DNA of 64,000 nucleotides from Carya illinoinensis (GCF_018687715.1 NC_056755.1:39985501-40049500); one strand, 5' to 3'; shown: positions 48,067 through 59,980, counted from the stretch's first letter. A program made the numbers and translations. Notes: a model not told the origin generated them from the letters alone.

Positions 48067-48874
48067 GAGTGGTGATGACCTTGAGGATGATGCATGCTCA
48101 AGGCCACGTCCTTTGTCTCCTGCAAGTCCAAGAAGCAGGACGTGGATTGAGATTTTGGAGAATTTTCTTTGGCTTGCTTCGGCAACTTTCACTATATACC
48201 GTGGTGATCGGCACTCTAATCTGATATATCTCTTATGGCATGACAATCGAATTAGAAGGTAAACAATTTGTCTGAATTTGAATCCCTATAAATTGTTCAT
48301 TTTTTGATGCAATTAATCTCTTTTGATGTAATTTATTCAGTGTTTTTCTTTCATTGCCTGAGATACTATCTATCATTGGGTTGTTTAGTCATAAATGTTA
48401 ATTAGGTCATGCATTTAGATCGCACCAAAAGTTTATAATTCTGATTTGCTGATTTGTTCCCCTTAGTACTTACATAGAGAGAAGTCAACATGAAACTAGA
48501 AATTTGTGAGTGTGTGATTTGGTGCATCGTATCTCTTAGCTTCAGATTAATTTGATGCCACAGTGAAGTCTCAAAAACCTGGCACTCTGGTTATGTGGCC
48601 ATGATGCCTTGTGACTTATTGCTGAAGCTTGTGATTTATGCAGTATTGAAAATCATTTTTCTTTTGATAAGTTACAGCATTGATAATTATGGATATTCTT
48701 AGGGAATTGAGATTTAATATTGATAATTTCATGCAATTCATATTATGTGCTTTTAATGTTCACCAAACTATATTCATACTAGCATCTCTTTCCCTCGAGA
48801 ATTTTGAATGATTTTGCGGTTTTTATTTGTTTTTTAGAATAAATGCTTGGCTCCCAAGCCTTAGTTCCCTTCAT

Positions 48875-48877
<3 letters not shown>

Positions 48878-48923
<46 letters not shown>
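48878..48923. repeat. (CT)n microsatellite
   Basis: An uninterrupted CT run of about 46 bases inside the pseudogene's first coding intron. Confidence 0.95.
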
Positions 48924-48925
<2 letters not shown>

Positions 48926-49577
48926 GCACACACGCACGCGCATGAGAGAGACAGAGACAGAGATTGGATGAAGCCCGCACCTCTATCTTTGAACGTAGAA
49001 CTATCATTGGGCAGTAAGGCCATTGGTGAAATACTAGTATTCATTGATGAGCTCATTTTTTTTTTCTTTTTGGTGATCTCATCTATTCTAATTTTCTTGC
49101 TGAATTCCTTTGTACCTTGGGATGGTGGGTGTCAGTTTGAATGCTCTCATATTCTTCTATTCAAGCATGTCAGTTTGGAGTGTCAGGAGGTTCAATGAGA
49201 AATGGAACTGACTAGTCTTTCTACTTTGCCGTTCATTACCTTTCTTGGACTTGTCTCCTTTTGTTTGTAAGAGGAACCATCATGCTTAATCTATTTAAAC
49301 ATATCGAGTGTTGTGCTTGAAACAACTCCTGTATTGCTGAGCTTTTCTCTTTCAGGTTTTCTTTTGCTTTATGGCCAATATGGAGTTTCTTGACTCTTCT
49401 GGTAATCTCACATGCTTTTCTTTTTTCATCCCTTGCTTTCGAATATTTTAAATTTGGTAACTGTTTAATTTCTAGTCATTTCTACATTTCACACTGTTTA
49501 TGGCTTGCATGGTTATATTCCCCTACATTTTGATTGGGGCATTCAGGCCACAATATGATATATTTCGTATTGATTAA

Positions 49578-49916
49578 GGCTTCCTGGATGCATGTGAGAA
49601 ATAACACCGACATAGATGAAGAGTTGCTAACTCGGACATGGGTGGTTGGTAGCAGGGCCTATAAATTGAGGTTTTGCCTCCATTATGTGATGCATCCCTT
49701 TCCTTGTTTGCGCATAGCAGTGCTACTAATGGTAAAGTTGATTGTTTTTAAATCAGTCAGCTTCGCGTAAACCTTACCTGGATGATTGATATGCACCGAT
49801 GGTACAATCTGATATCAATTTCCACTTTACTCCCAGAGCTATGTCTCATATAATGAAATTGGTATTTGGGATCTGACGCTGGTGAGGCGGGATTTAGTGA
49901 CCTAGGCATGTTCAGT

Positions 49917-49970
<54 letters not shown>

Positions 49971-51590
49971 TCTGCATCTGCAGCATCGAGTCACATATTT
50001 GCCATCTGACTGCCTTTTGTGCTGAGAATTCTTCATTCGAATAGAAGGTTCTGATGTCATTTTTTTGTTAAAAATTGGTGTTTCAGTCATTTTTTTATTA
50101 ATCTATGGTTTTTCTTATCCTTTTTGTTAGTAAGTTGATCAATATACGGTCCTTTTTTTAGGATATGGACCGTGTGTCCGAACTCAATATGCTAATGGCA
50201 CAACTTTATAGATACTAAAAGAGTTTGCTCCGTTTTTTATTTATATGAGTGAGGTTTGCTTGATTGAAAGTTGAAGAAATACAGCATTAGATCTATTGGA
50301 CGGTTCTTTTTTTCCTTTGGAAAATTAATTTGTCTGGTCATGTTTCTGTTGTGAACTTCTGTTGGACACATGAGAATGAAACAAGGCTAAGTAACTAACA
50401 GAATATTATGAATATGCACTACAACAACATATTTCAGCATCTTCTACAGATTTTGTGCCTGGTGGCTGTGGCCCATGAGCTTGGGTGGCATGGACTGATA
50501 GAAGACCATTAATTAAGAATATTAAATAATAGAAAAATCTGCCATGATACCATTGTTGTTTCTCTATTGTCTTTTAAGCCTGTCTTCTTTGGGAGACGAA
50601 GTAAGAGATGATCACAAAAGACATGAAAGCAAATAAACAATAACCTTTCTTTAACATAATAGTTGTTACTGTCTCCTTGGCTCACTCATGGCCAAGAATA
50701 TTGCCAGTGTCCTGCAAATTTTTTTCTAGCTTAGATTTAAATCCCAAGACTGAAAAACGAGTCCCATGATGCTCTTGATGACTTCAAACCCACTAATATG
50801 GAATTAGGTTGTTCTTTTTTTTTTTTCACTTTGAATTAAGGATAAAAAATTGTCTCTATTGGGTTGGGTCTACTAGGGTTTTTCACGGTTATTAATGCTC
50901 TCCACATGCATTAATAATCCATAGTACTAGAATTGGCCCCTTATGATTTTCAAGACGAGTTATATTATCTACTGATATTTTTCTTTCATTCCACCTTGTT
51001 GATGTGGTTTCTGATCATTAATCACCGACTCTTTTTCTTGAAAAAAGAAGAGTGTAGTATACAGAACTGTCCTTTGAATATGGGAGGGAGAAGATCCCTG
51101 AACAAGATATATGTAATGTAAGTTTGCCATTACTTTTCTTAATTTATGTGGTTTACCAATGCAAAGTGTGTGCAAAAGAAAGTAAATGTGAACCCCACTA
51201 GAATTACTTTCATAATCTTCACAAGGACCTCTTCATGCCTTGTCCCCTAAGTTGAGAAGAGAAAAACATCTTTCAAACATCTCTCTCCAAAAAGAAAAAG
51301 CAACCGAATCAATTTAATCTCTGTGTTCATAATAATTTGCGGGTTTGCATAGAATTATTGTATCTTTCATTGAACAGGTAGAGCATAAAGTGATTGTGAC
51401 TGATTGAGATGCAAATCTAACATTTATCTAATTAAAAAAAAATGCTATATATTATTGTATAAAGTGATTTGGAATAACTAGATGATAAGAGAAAAATTAC
51501 AAATAGTTTTTTAATTATTTATTATCAAGAGATATGATATTATAATAATAATAATTAAAAATAATGATAATAAGAGTAAAGTCCTAATAG
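49578..51590. other. Intergenic DNA
   Basis: No gene is recognised. It probably begins with the former 3' UTR of the membrane-protein pseudogene. A (CT)n run lies at 49922-49967. Scattered open stretches (49534-49770, 50933-51121) have no family features. Confidence 0.4.
49922..49967. repeat. (CT)n microsatellite
   Basis: A nearly pure CT run of 46 bases. Confidence 0.95.
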
Positions 51591-51599
51591 ATTGATGGG

Positions 51600-52085
51600 A
51601 TCTACGTTGAGATCATTGGAGGAATTTAAAGAAGCTCAAGCATTTCGGATAGAGAAATAGTTGAGAGGAATAAGCTCATTCTGAGGGGGAGCAGCAGTTG
51701 CAAGTACCAGCAGAAGATGTATACAAAGTAAATTTTGATGCTGCTGAAATAGGTATTTGAATTATAATAAAAGATAGTAGAGGAGAGGTTATGGCCTCAG
51801 CTTGTGAGCAAAAAATGGAGCATATCAACATGTAGTAGCTGAATGTTTGGACCTCTGGAAAGCTGTGGAATTGAGTATAGAGCTGAGTTTCTCCAAAGTA
51901 TTGTTCGAAGGGGATTCACTCTCAGTTATAAATGCAATACAAAATGAGGAGACTAATATGGCTTACTATAGACAAATAGTGCAAGATGTCAAAGAGGTCT
52001 TCAGGTTCAAAAATGAGTGGTCTGCTAAATTTGTTCACAAAGAGAATGTAATGAAGTGGCGCATCAACTAACTTGTAGAAAAATA
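51600..52085 (+). pseudogene. RNase H-like (RVT_3) pseudogene, LINE-derived
   Basis: The reading starts with VKVNFDAAEIG, then a TGA, then IIIKDSRGEVMAS, which is the first strand and its aspartate of the RVT_3 domain. A frameshift near 51825 leads to LDLWKAVELSIELSFSKVLF with EGDSLSVINAIQNEE, carrying the central E and D residues. It ends FRFKNEWSAKFVHKENVMKW, where the expected N-E-V-A-H-Q-L-A motif is lost to a 1-nt shift. Three lesions show it is dead. The domain is usual at the end of plant LINE ORF2. Confidence 0.75.
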
Positions 52086-52149
52086 CGGTTTTCAATGTGG
52101 CGCATCAACTAGGGTTTTCAATAGGGTTTTTCAAAAAAATAGGATTTGA

Positions 52150-52466
52150 GTAATACTACATACAGTCACTTTTACGTATTCTTTGCGTACTTTACTATGT
52201 GATTGGCTGCATCAATTTTTTTTTTTAGTTTTGCTACGTACAAATAAAGTCGCATACTAATCTGTGTATCAATATTGATTCTTTTATATTCAAAGTTTAA
52301 ATAAGTATTGTTTTCAATAAAATCTATTTTGACCAATCACATTAGATTGATGCACATATTAGTGCGCAATTGTACTTGCAACTAGATTTTTTCTTTTTTA
52401 ATATTCAACCAATCATATCAGTAAAGTGTGTAAAAGAGTACACAAAAGTGACTGTATATAAAATTT
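52150..52466. mobile_element. MITE with about 60-bp inverted ends, interrupted by a nested MITE
   Basis: The left arm (TACTACATACAGTCACTTTT ... CTATGTGATTGGCTGCATCA) is mirrored by the right arm (CAACCAATCATATCAGTAAA ... CACAAAAGTGACTGTATAT). The uninterrupted relative at 59981-60120 has both arms joined by a short A-rich spacer. It is non-coding. Confidence 0.7.
52227..52385. mobile_element. Nested MITE
   Basis: It begins TAGTTTTGCTACGTAC with CGCATACTAATCTGTG and ends with the inverted CACATATTAGTGCGCAATTG and TACTTGCAACTA. The ends are related to those of the MITE at 8253-8456. It sits in the A/T spacer between the arms of the outer MITE. Confidence 0.6.
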
Positions 52467-53229
52467 TTATTTTCAGATTAATGAGAAGATTGAATTATTC
52501 ATTTTTTTTTTTAAAAAATACATATTTTAGCCACACAAAGATTCAATAAAAAACTATTCTCATCAGTCACTATTCACCACTCCACACTTTACATCTTATA
52601 GAAAACACTTATATACCTTATAAAAAGTATTCCTACATTCTATAAAAAAAACTATAAGTGTGTAGTGTGAAAGTAAATATTAGCTTATGCATAGTAAATC
52701 TCAAGTTCAATATAAGTCTCCGGCATTCTCTTTAAAATCAATAAGATCTAATATTGAAAAAATTATTATTTTTATATGAATTTTATATTTATCTATTTAT
52801 TTTTAAAAAGAGTATGAAAGTCATACACACTTTAAATCGTAAATATATATAAATTGCATGAAGGGATATTCGTTTTAATATAGGCCGGTCAAGCAGTTCA
52901 GGTACAGAACAATTATATATAATTATTACTTATTGAAATTTAAAAAAAGAAATGGTGATTAAATGACAAAATATTCTATTAGCCGATCTGCCTAACACTT
53001 TTGTAGGTTGTGACAATTGTGGGCCCTCTTCATAAGAATAGGCCTGCTTCGAATTATTTCTTGGAGAGGGAATATAAAAAGAATATGTGTGATCTTCGTA
53101 TAATCCTTAGAAAATCATATTGCATTCAGACAAAAGAGTTCAGACAGATGGTTAGGACATTGGACTGTCCAGTTAGGACGACTATTTTTGTTGTGACTAT
53201 TTTTTTTTTTTTTAATTATTTCAAGAATT
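52467..53229. other. AT-rich intergenic DNA
   Basis: No gene is recognised. The stretch 52530-52690 has weak inverted symmetry and may be a further MITE. Confidence 0.35.
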
Positions 53230-53600
53230 GAAGAGAGACTCTGTTATTGTTTAAATGAGATAAGATATTTTATTAAAAATTAAATAAAATATTTTTATAA
53301 TATAATTCTTTTAATATTAATTTTATTTTAAGATTTAAAAAATTAAATTATTTATTATATTTTATATAAAAATTTAATAAATTTATACTAATTATATGAG
53401 ATAAAATAAAATAATTTGGATTTAAATAACCAAAAGAAGTCAGTTTGGATTTTCAACTCATTTCAATTTATATTATCTAATTATTACAACTTTTTAAAAT
53501 TTTAACACAAAATATAATAAATAATTCAATTTTTTTAAATTTTAAAATAATAATAATATTAAAAAAATCATATTTTATTCATAAAATATTCATTTCCCTT
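53230..53600. mobile_element. AT-rich MITE cluster
   Basis: Two adjacent AT-rich units: 53245-53435 is bounded by AAATGAGATAAGATATTTTA and its approximate reverse ATATGAGATAAAATAAAATA. The unit 53440-53590 contains AAAATATAATAAATAATTCA from 53506, the same core as near 567 and 43823. Confidence 0.5.
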
Positions 53601-54000
53601 TATTCATTGTGCGCTTATAAATAAGGATCGATTGGCCGCTATACTTTTTAAATAATGTTGTAAAAATCAGATCACTAAAAAATTATATTTATTGAAATAT
53701 AATGAACATTAGAAAATTAATATGTATTTTTTAAATAATGAATAAATATTCTCATTACAATTATAATTAAAATAAATAAAAATATCAAAATCAATATTTG
53801 AATAAACAAGCGATATATTTGAAGAGTTTGTTATTTCATATTGATGAAAAGTAGCTTGTTAAATTTATAAAAGTGAATTTATCATATTCAAAATACAGAT
53901 ATAAAAAATTATATATATTATTTTTAGTTAAATATCCCATATTATTCCCTCGCTCGATTAGTTTTAAATAAAACGCAGCCTATTATCCTAAAGAGAAATG
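53601..54000. other. AT-rich intergenic DNA
   Basis: Nothing is recognised. Confidence 0.4.
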
Positions 54001-54007
54001 ATTTGTG

Positions 54008-54197
54008 CAGTCGGCAAATGCAGTCGGCGTGCAGTCGTTTTGAAAAAAATGAATTAATATGGGACCTATATGAAAAAAAAAAATTATTTTTATAACTTTT
54101 TTTATTCATTCTGTACAGCCATGAAAAAAAAATATATTTTTTATTTATTTATTCCGTACAGCCGACTGCATATCGACTGCATTTACCGATTGCGTCT
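54008..54197. mobile_element. MITE with GCAGTCGG-rich inverted ends
   Basis: The left end GCAGTCGGCAAATGCAGTCG is followed by GCGTGCAGTCG. The right end, reverse-complemented, is GCAATCGGTAAATGCAGTCG followed by ATATGCAGTCGGC. The inverted ends are about 35 bases and each holds three GCAGTCG-like motifs. The core is A/T-rich and holds two related TATTCATTCTGTACAGCC / TATTCCGTACAGCC pieces. It is non-coding. Confidence 0.65.
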
Positions 54198-55400
54198 AGC
54201 AAAGCCCTATCCCAAAACATATATATCGAAGGACAAGAATAGATTAGAAGGCTTGGTTTATCATAATCTAATCACAATGGTCTTATTTCACTAAAGAAGG
54301 AGATGATCTTAGTGCCCATGGCCCATTCTGATCATCAACAAAAGATGAGAGGACCCAACTTCGACACCTACCAAAAAACACCCCTCATGGACTATTAATC
54401 AAATATTAAAAGAGTTTGTTTGGATTTAAATTTGGACTTTTAAAAAGTGTTTTTAATAAGATTGTGAAAAGATATTTCATTATTATTTCTTATTTTATTA
54501 TTTTTAAAATATCTAAAATTATCTTACTGTCCAAATACAATCTAAAAATTCTTTTAATATGTTTAGTAAATTTTATAAAAAGTGCTCTAAGCACCTAAAC
54601 AAAAAATTTAAAAATATAATTTTTCAAGAAGTAATAAATTGAAACTTTTGTTGAAAAACTATTTTACATTTAAAAAACAACACACAACTAGTTTTAAAGG
54701 TACTTGAAGTGCAGTTTTACCAAATAAAAAATAAATTTTTAATAGTAAAGATTTTTAATAAAATTCTATATTTGAAATCATTATTATAAAAAACTCTATT
54801 TCTTACTACAATCTCACTTGGGGGACTTAAAGACATGTTGGGTCAACACATTTTATTATTATTTTTTACTATTTTGTATTACTATTCACAACTATATAAT
54901 ATTTTATCTTTATTTTATTATTATTTATAAAATATTTAGAATCATCTCATTATCCAAACGTAACCTTAAGTAAACCATTCATTAAAATATTTTACAATTA
55001 ACCATTTTGTGGGTTGTGGAGCTGTGCCCCCATAAATACTTCCTTATTTTCTTTCGCTCATCTTTGTCTATGGTCTGCTTTTTCAAACGAAAGAAAGTTT
55101 AAAACAATAAAATATAATATAAATATGTAAATGAAAAGGCCTCGCCCTCCAATTTTTTGACCCAAAATTTTCTCTCTCTTCTCGCATAAAACTTACAAGA
55201 GCAGTCTTCGAATTGAAAGTGTGAATTTTGTCTTTAATTTTCTCCAGTAATTAAACAACGACCATAATGTCATCATTTAAAGTGCCCTTTCTCTCTTCCT
55301 TTAATGGTCTAGGGGTTTACTTTTTTCTTCACACACTTCTGCTTTGGTAGGTTGTGCCGTTGAAGTGATGGGCCCGAAACTCCACTGAAGATTTTGATGG
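54198..55400. other. AT-rich intergenic DNA, F-box gene upstream region
   Basis: The stretch 54410-54960 is AT-rich and looks like decayed MITEs (GTTTGGATTTAAATTTGGAC ... ATTATCCAAACGTAACC). The CT-rich stretch from about 55170 may belong to the F-box gene's promoter or 5' UTR. Confidence 0.4.
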
Positions 55401-55981
55401 TGCGAGGGGTCTCTATCCTTCTTTCAGCGCTCCATTTGCCCCCAGTTTTCTACTGTCTCGCATTTGGGTTTCTTTGGGTTTTTCTCTGAAAAGATAAGAT
55501 CTTGAGTTCTCTGATTTCTCTGTCTGACGGCCATGGGAGCTGACTTTCTGAGGTTTCGGCACATGGCTTTTTGATTTTGGAGATAGGTTTTGGAGATAAT
55601 GGGCTAATGAAGTTGGGTTAGTGTTTTGGTCAACTTCGGTTGACTCTGGTTTGGTTTGGTTTTGCTTTCTAACGTATTGAGCTTGTGATTCTAAGGCTAG
55701 TTTTCAGCTGCCCGTGAGTTTCTTCAGATGGGTGTTTGATTTTAAATGTCAGTTTTGGGATATTACGATGTAACTTTACCGAATAATCAGATTGACTTCG
55801 TGTTTACGTTTTGAAGGTGGGTTTTGGTCCTGTAGCGACAGCGATCATTTGGTTTTTTGATCAGTTGTGTGTTTGTTGCATCTACGTATTTGTGTGAGAA
55901 ATGGTGATTGGAGGATAGTTACTTGATCTTGAGGTGGGGTTTTGACAAATCTGGTGTTGGCAAGTCCTTGGACGACGCGAA

Positions 55982-58190
55982 ATGGACAGAATGATTCAAC
56001 CGCCTCTGGTAAATTGGTTGTCAACCTTTACTGCTCATTTTCTGCTCTAATTTACATCACTTGTTTCTTTTGTGATAGAACCGACTGCTGAGTTGGGCAG
56101 TCTTTTGTTTATTTTATGCTCTTTGAAATTGCCCTTTTCTCATACTTGTGCGTAAGTTTGCGTTTCTTGGTTGTTTCCCGTTGTTGAATTTTGTTCCAAT
56201 TCAATTCTGATAATCTGATTTGGTTGCTAAAGGTACTTAGAAAAGCTATAATGTACAATGAGATGACCGTGAGTTTCAAATGCTTTATACAAATTGGACA
56301 ATGCACACTTTTGTGAGTGTAGTTACTTAATGTGCGAGATCTATTTGGTGTTTGTTCTCTTTTCCGTGGAACCCCCGCTGAAATCTCCCCAAAAGAGTTG
56401 GGTAAGGACCCTAGCCATAGGAACCATTTCAACTCATTGGCATCTTTGCTAAACTCTATTCCTATGCATTATTCCAAATTCTTGTCATGCTGCTCCATTT
56501 GGTGTTTGGTGAAATAACTATCTATTTCGGTGGATGAGTTATCTGGTAATATAGTTCTTTAACTTTGAGGCTTGTGTATCATAACTGTTGACCGCTGTTG
56601 CCTTGTTAATGGCCTCATTAAATAAGATTCAAATTTCTTTATAGTTTTATTTCTATCATACTACTTATCAAAAAAATAATTTGTATCGTACTAGCATTTA
56701 CTGTGCGACTTATTGTATTGTTAATTTTCTTTCATTATATATATTAATCTTACTTCAAACAGTTATTTGTAGTTTGATTTTTGCAATAATTTTTTATTTA
56801 CTTTTTCCTAAAGAGAGGGAAAGAAAGATGCTTCTGTTAAGCACTTATATACAAGACTTATTTATTTACCCTCCATTGGTGTTACGAAGTAGGTGACAAG
56901 AAAGTTAATTATTGTGTGCATGTACCTTTGCAGGTTGATACAACTTGTTTATGTAGGGTAGATGCAGGCCTCAAAACTGTGGCTGGCGCCAAAAGATTTG
57001 TTCCTGGGACAAAGCTCTGTCTTCAGCCTGACATTAAACCATCCATTCATCCAACAAGAAGCAAGCCATCACGTGGTGACAGGAGTCGAAATCAATCCCC
57101 TCTGCTCCCAGGACTCCCTGATGATCTTGCCATTGCTTGCCTAATCCGGGTCCCAAGGGTTGAGCATAGGAAACTCCGGCTGGTCTGCAAAAGATGGTAT
57201 CGTCTTTTGGCTGGCAACTTCTTTTACTCACTTCGCAAAAGCCTTGGGATTGCAGAAGAATGGGTATATGTCATTAAAAGAGACCGAGACGGGAAAATAT
57301 CATGGCATGCCTTTGATCCTATATATCAGCTTTGGCAGCCCCTCCCCCCAGTCCCTAAGGAATATTCTGAAGCCCTTGGGTTTGGTTGTGCTGTCCTTAG
57401 TGGGTGTCACCTCTATCTGTTTGGTGGTAAAGATCCACTAAAGGGATCAATGAGACGGGTCATATTTTATAGTGCTAGGACTAATAAATGGCACCGTGCT
57501 CCAGATATGCTCCGCCGGCGACATATTTTTGGCTCTTGTGTCATAAACAATTGCTTGTATGTAGCAGGCGGAGAGAATGGCGGTGTGCACCGATCCTTGA
57601 GATCAGCTGAAGTCTATGATCCTAACAAGAATCGGTGGTCCTTTATTTCAGACATGAGCACCGCAATGGTTCCATTTATTGGGCTTGTCTATGAGGGCAA
57701 GTGGTACTTGAAAGGGCTTGGGTCTCATCGGCAGGTTCTGAGCGAGGTCTATCAACCAGACACTGACAGCTGGCACCCAGTTTATGATGGAATGGTGGCA
57801 GGCTGGAGGAATCCAAGTACTTCGCTTATTGGGCACCTTTATGCTTTGGACTGCAAGGATGGCTGTAAACTTAGGGTTTATGATGAAGCTACTGATTCTT
57901 GGAGCAAGCATATTGACAGTAAAATGCATTTAGGGAATTCTCGGGCTTTGGAAGCAGCTGCTCTTCTTCCCCTTAATGGCAAACTGTGTATCATCAGAAA
58001 CAATATGAGCATTTCTCTGGTGGACGTTTCAAAATCTGAAAATGCAAGGGATCCTGCGGCTGAACATTTATGGGAAACTATAGCTGGGAAAGGACAGTTC
58101 AAGACTTTGGTCACAAATCTCTTGTCCAGCCTTGCTGGCTGGAACCGCCTGAAAACTCACATTGTTCACTGTCAAGTTCTTCAAGCTTGA
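55982..58190 (+). CDS. F-box/kelch-repeat protein, At1g55270 type
   Basis: Two coding exons, 55982-56008 (9 codons, MDRMIQPPL) and 56934-58190, give 427 aa. The intron is 925 bases and GT-AG. An ATG at 56916 lies inside that intron and is not the start; the conserved family N-terminus is the MDR-IQPPL-VDTT junction. The F-box is at about residues 66-110 (LLPGLPDDLAIACLIRVPRV ... LRLVCKRWYRLL). Kelch repeats follow from about 145 to 365, with LYLFGGKD and LYVAGGENGG double-glycine strands and the WSFISDMSTAM, YDPNKNRW and WHRAPDMLRRRH elements. The end is HIVHCQVLQA. F-box/kelch proteins are substrate receptors of SCF ubiquitin ligases: the F-box binds the SKP1-type adaptor and the kelch propeller binds the target. 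The target cannot be told here. The gene is intact. Confidence 0.93.
56009..56933 (+). other. Intron 1 of the F-box/kelch gene
   Basis: The donor CTG|GTAAAT and the acceptor TTTGCAG|GTTG are clear. It holds a CTTATCAAAAAAATAAT tail near 56664, like the LINE/SINE tails elsewhere in the window. Confidence 0.75.
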
Positions 58191-58850
58191 ACACCGCATA
58201 TAAGAACTAAATGTGGCTCTGAACTTTTTAATGTCTCTTTGTTTCTGATGGTCTGTGACATGCATAGGAAGGTCTGTGACATGCATGGGAAGCTGATGCA
58301 CATAAACTTCTTGTAGGTTCGAATTGGAAGTATAAATCATGTTTACCTTGATGGGTTCTAGATGGATGAGGATGCTTGTTTTGCTAGACTTTTTTGTTAC
58401 AAAAATATATAATACAGAGTCGTTACAAGTTGAAGATTGAAGACCCATTTGGCAGCTCCGTTTAGTTTACTTTCACTTCTTTCTATATTGTTATAGATCT
58501 ATTCCGAAAAAAAGAAAAAGAACTTATTTCGGCCATCATCAATCAAGATCGTCTATGCAAGAGCATGCAGTTTCATTAACTGTATAACATCTCTCCAATG
58601 AGCTTTTAAGAATTTCAAGAACTCTGGTGCTTATGTATTTAGGCGCTGTCCAGCAATTTCTACACTGCCCAAGCAGTCAAGATATGGTCATATAGGCTAC
58701 TTACTGCGATAGAGAATAATGTAATTCATCATTTTTTAACATGCATTATTTTATAATCTCGCCATTAAGCTAACTATTTGATGTCATATCGATGAAGGGA
58801 TACTTTTTCAAAAGGTGATTATTAGTTTTTGGTAATTTAAATACTGGGTG
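58191..58850. other. F-box gene 3' UTR and flank
   Basis: No further gene is seen. A short tandem repeat GGTCTGTGACATGCATRGGA occurs twice at about 58250-58290. Confidence 0.45.
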
Positions 58851-58854
58851 TTTT

Positions 58855-59275
58855 TTCAGTAAGTATGAGCAAAAGCACTCTTGGGGAAGTGGTTGTAGAG
58901 ATATTGCAGGGAATGAGGGTGTTTATGTAGAGTAGTACTTACAGATTCAAAATAGGGAGTATTAGGAGGTTGGGGTTCTAATGAAGTCAGGCAGCATATG
59001 GTGTGCGGTAGTGGAAATATATTTATTCCGGATGAGAGCTCAGAGAGGTTCTCTAACTTTTTCAAATTTGCAGTTGGAAGAGGTCGTGGTGTTTATTTTT
59101 GGCATGATGTTTGGTGTGGTGCAAGGACTCTAAAGTATGTTTTTCCCACTCTTTACCAGATTCCCGGTGACAAAGAGGCTATGGTGGCTGAGTTGGTGTG
59201 TTCTAATGGTTCTTTCCATTAGACTATACCTTTTCCTATTAATTAAATTTTACTTTTACTTATCAAAAAATCAAA
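58855..59275 (+). pseudogene. LINE ORF2 fragment (zf-RVT region) with tail
   Basis: Plus-strand reading around 59040-59220 gives FFKFAVGRGRGVYFWHDVWC and GARTLKYVFPTLYQIPGDKE, the conserved region ahead of the zf-RVT domain of plant LINEs. It stops after NGSFH and is followed by ACTTTTACTTATCAAAAAAT. The tail directly after the fragment means internal sequence has been lost. Confidence 0.65.
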
Positions 59276-59280
59276 TTAAA

Positions 59281-59980
59281 ATAACCAATCGTTGAACTCA
59301 CCTTGATGAGCTATCAATTTTTAGGGGACACATCGAAAGGAGGAATTTCCTTAAATTACTTGTGGTACATTTACAGGAAGAATAATGATATATATACAAG
59401 CTCAAAATCTACGAATCTCACGCAGCCTTCTAAGAAAAGTAGACTCGACTATTTATCCGTCAGATGTTAGCTAGCATGACATCATTATGGGCATAGAATC
59501 CTAAAGTATGGAATCCCAAAAAGAGGCAGGCCAACTTAAAGGGGAGATGGTAGCCGTCCTTCTCACCTCAATCTCATTTTTAAGCTTTCCAATGACTACA
59601 ACTATAGAGAAGTTTCCTAAAAAAGAAATGAACTTAGGAAACATCTTATTTTGTGAAACAATGGAGATATCTGTTACACCAGCCAACCAGCTAATCTTAA
59701 TTCTAACAACAACCACGAGGAGCCGATGGATCATGACTGGGCAGACATTCACCATTGCTTTTGATTTTCTGAGATTTGATTTGTTAAAACAAGCCTCTTT
59801 TTTAGCCATACCAAGTGCATGCACAAAGTTGTGCAAGTTAATAAAGAGATCAAAGGAGTTGGGACCACTAATGGAAGGCTCCCACAAATTAGATGCTCAA
59901 TCACAAAGCCCAACTACAAATATGTTGATTTAGGTTACGTTTGAGTAACGAAGAGATTACAACTACTCTGTAAATAAAAA
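59281..59980. other. Intergenic DNA with overlapping unassigned open stretches
   Basis: Open stretches of 141 codons (59508-59933, +) and 128 codons (59501-59887, -) overlap. Neither shows family motifs, so both are probably chance or decayed sequence. Confidence 0.4.

Larger units (their letters stand above)
47937..49577 (+). pseudogene. Broken gene for a small multi-pass membrane protein
   Basis: Coding exons can be traced at about 47937-48258, 49103-49266, 49356-49401 and 49476-49577, with retained introns, so this is not a processed copy. The product would have an N-terminal GGSPVGGRYMRQRHSQGHAS part, an acidic stretch SSGDDLEDDACS, then about four hydrophobic segments: IEILENFLWLASATFTIY, the segment around LYLGMVGVSLNALIFFYSSM, the segment around LPFITFLGLVSFCL-FSFALW, and LFMACMVIFPYILIGAF. 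It would end YDIFRID and stop. From memory it resembles a conserved, uncharacterised plant transmembrane family (TMEM128-like); I am not sure of the name. Lesions: a 14-bp insertion at 48053-48066 shifts the frame, the acceptor before 49103 is TG in place of AG, and a missing base near 49207 creates a TGA at 49210-49212. An ATG at 47937 is in frame with the N-terminal part. Confidence 0.7.

Noticed and set aside
48083..48144. Series of hairpins (CCTTGAG/CTCAAGG and CCACGTCCT/AGGACGTGG) as a structured non-coding RNA
   Set aside because: These lie in coding sequence of the membrane-protein pseudogene and are short enough to be chance; only the 15-bp hairpin has a special explanation.
56916..56942. 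ATG at 56916 as start of the F-box/kelch protein
   Set aside because: It lies in front of a clear TTTGCAG acceptor and gives a non-conserved N-terminus; the 9-codon exon at 55982 fits the family.
59501..59933. Two overlapping open stretches of 128 and 141 codons on opposite strands
   Set aside because: Neither has family features; opposite-strand overlap suggests a composition artefact or decayed sequence.
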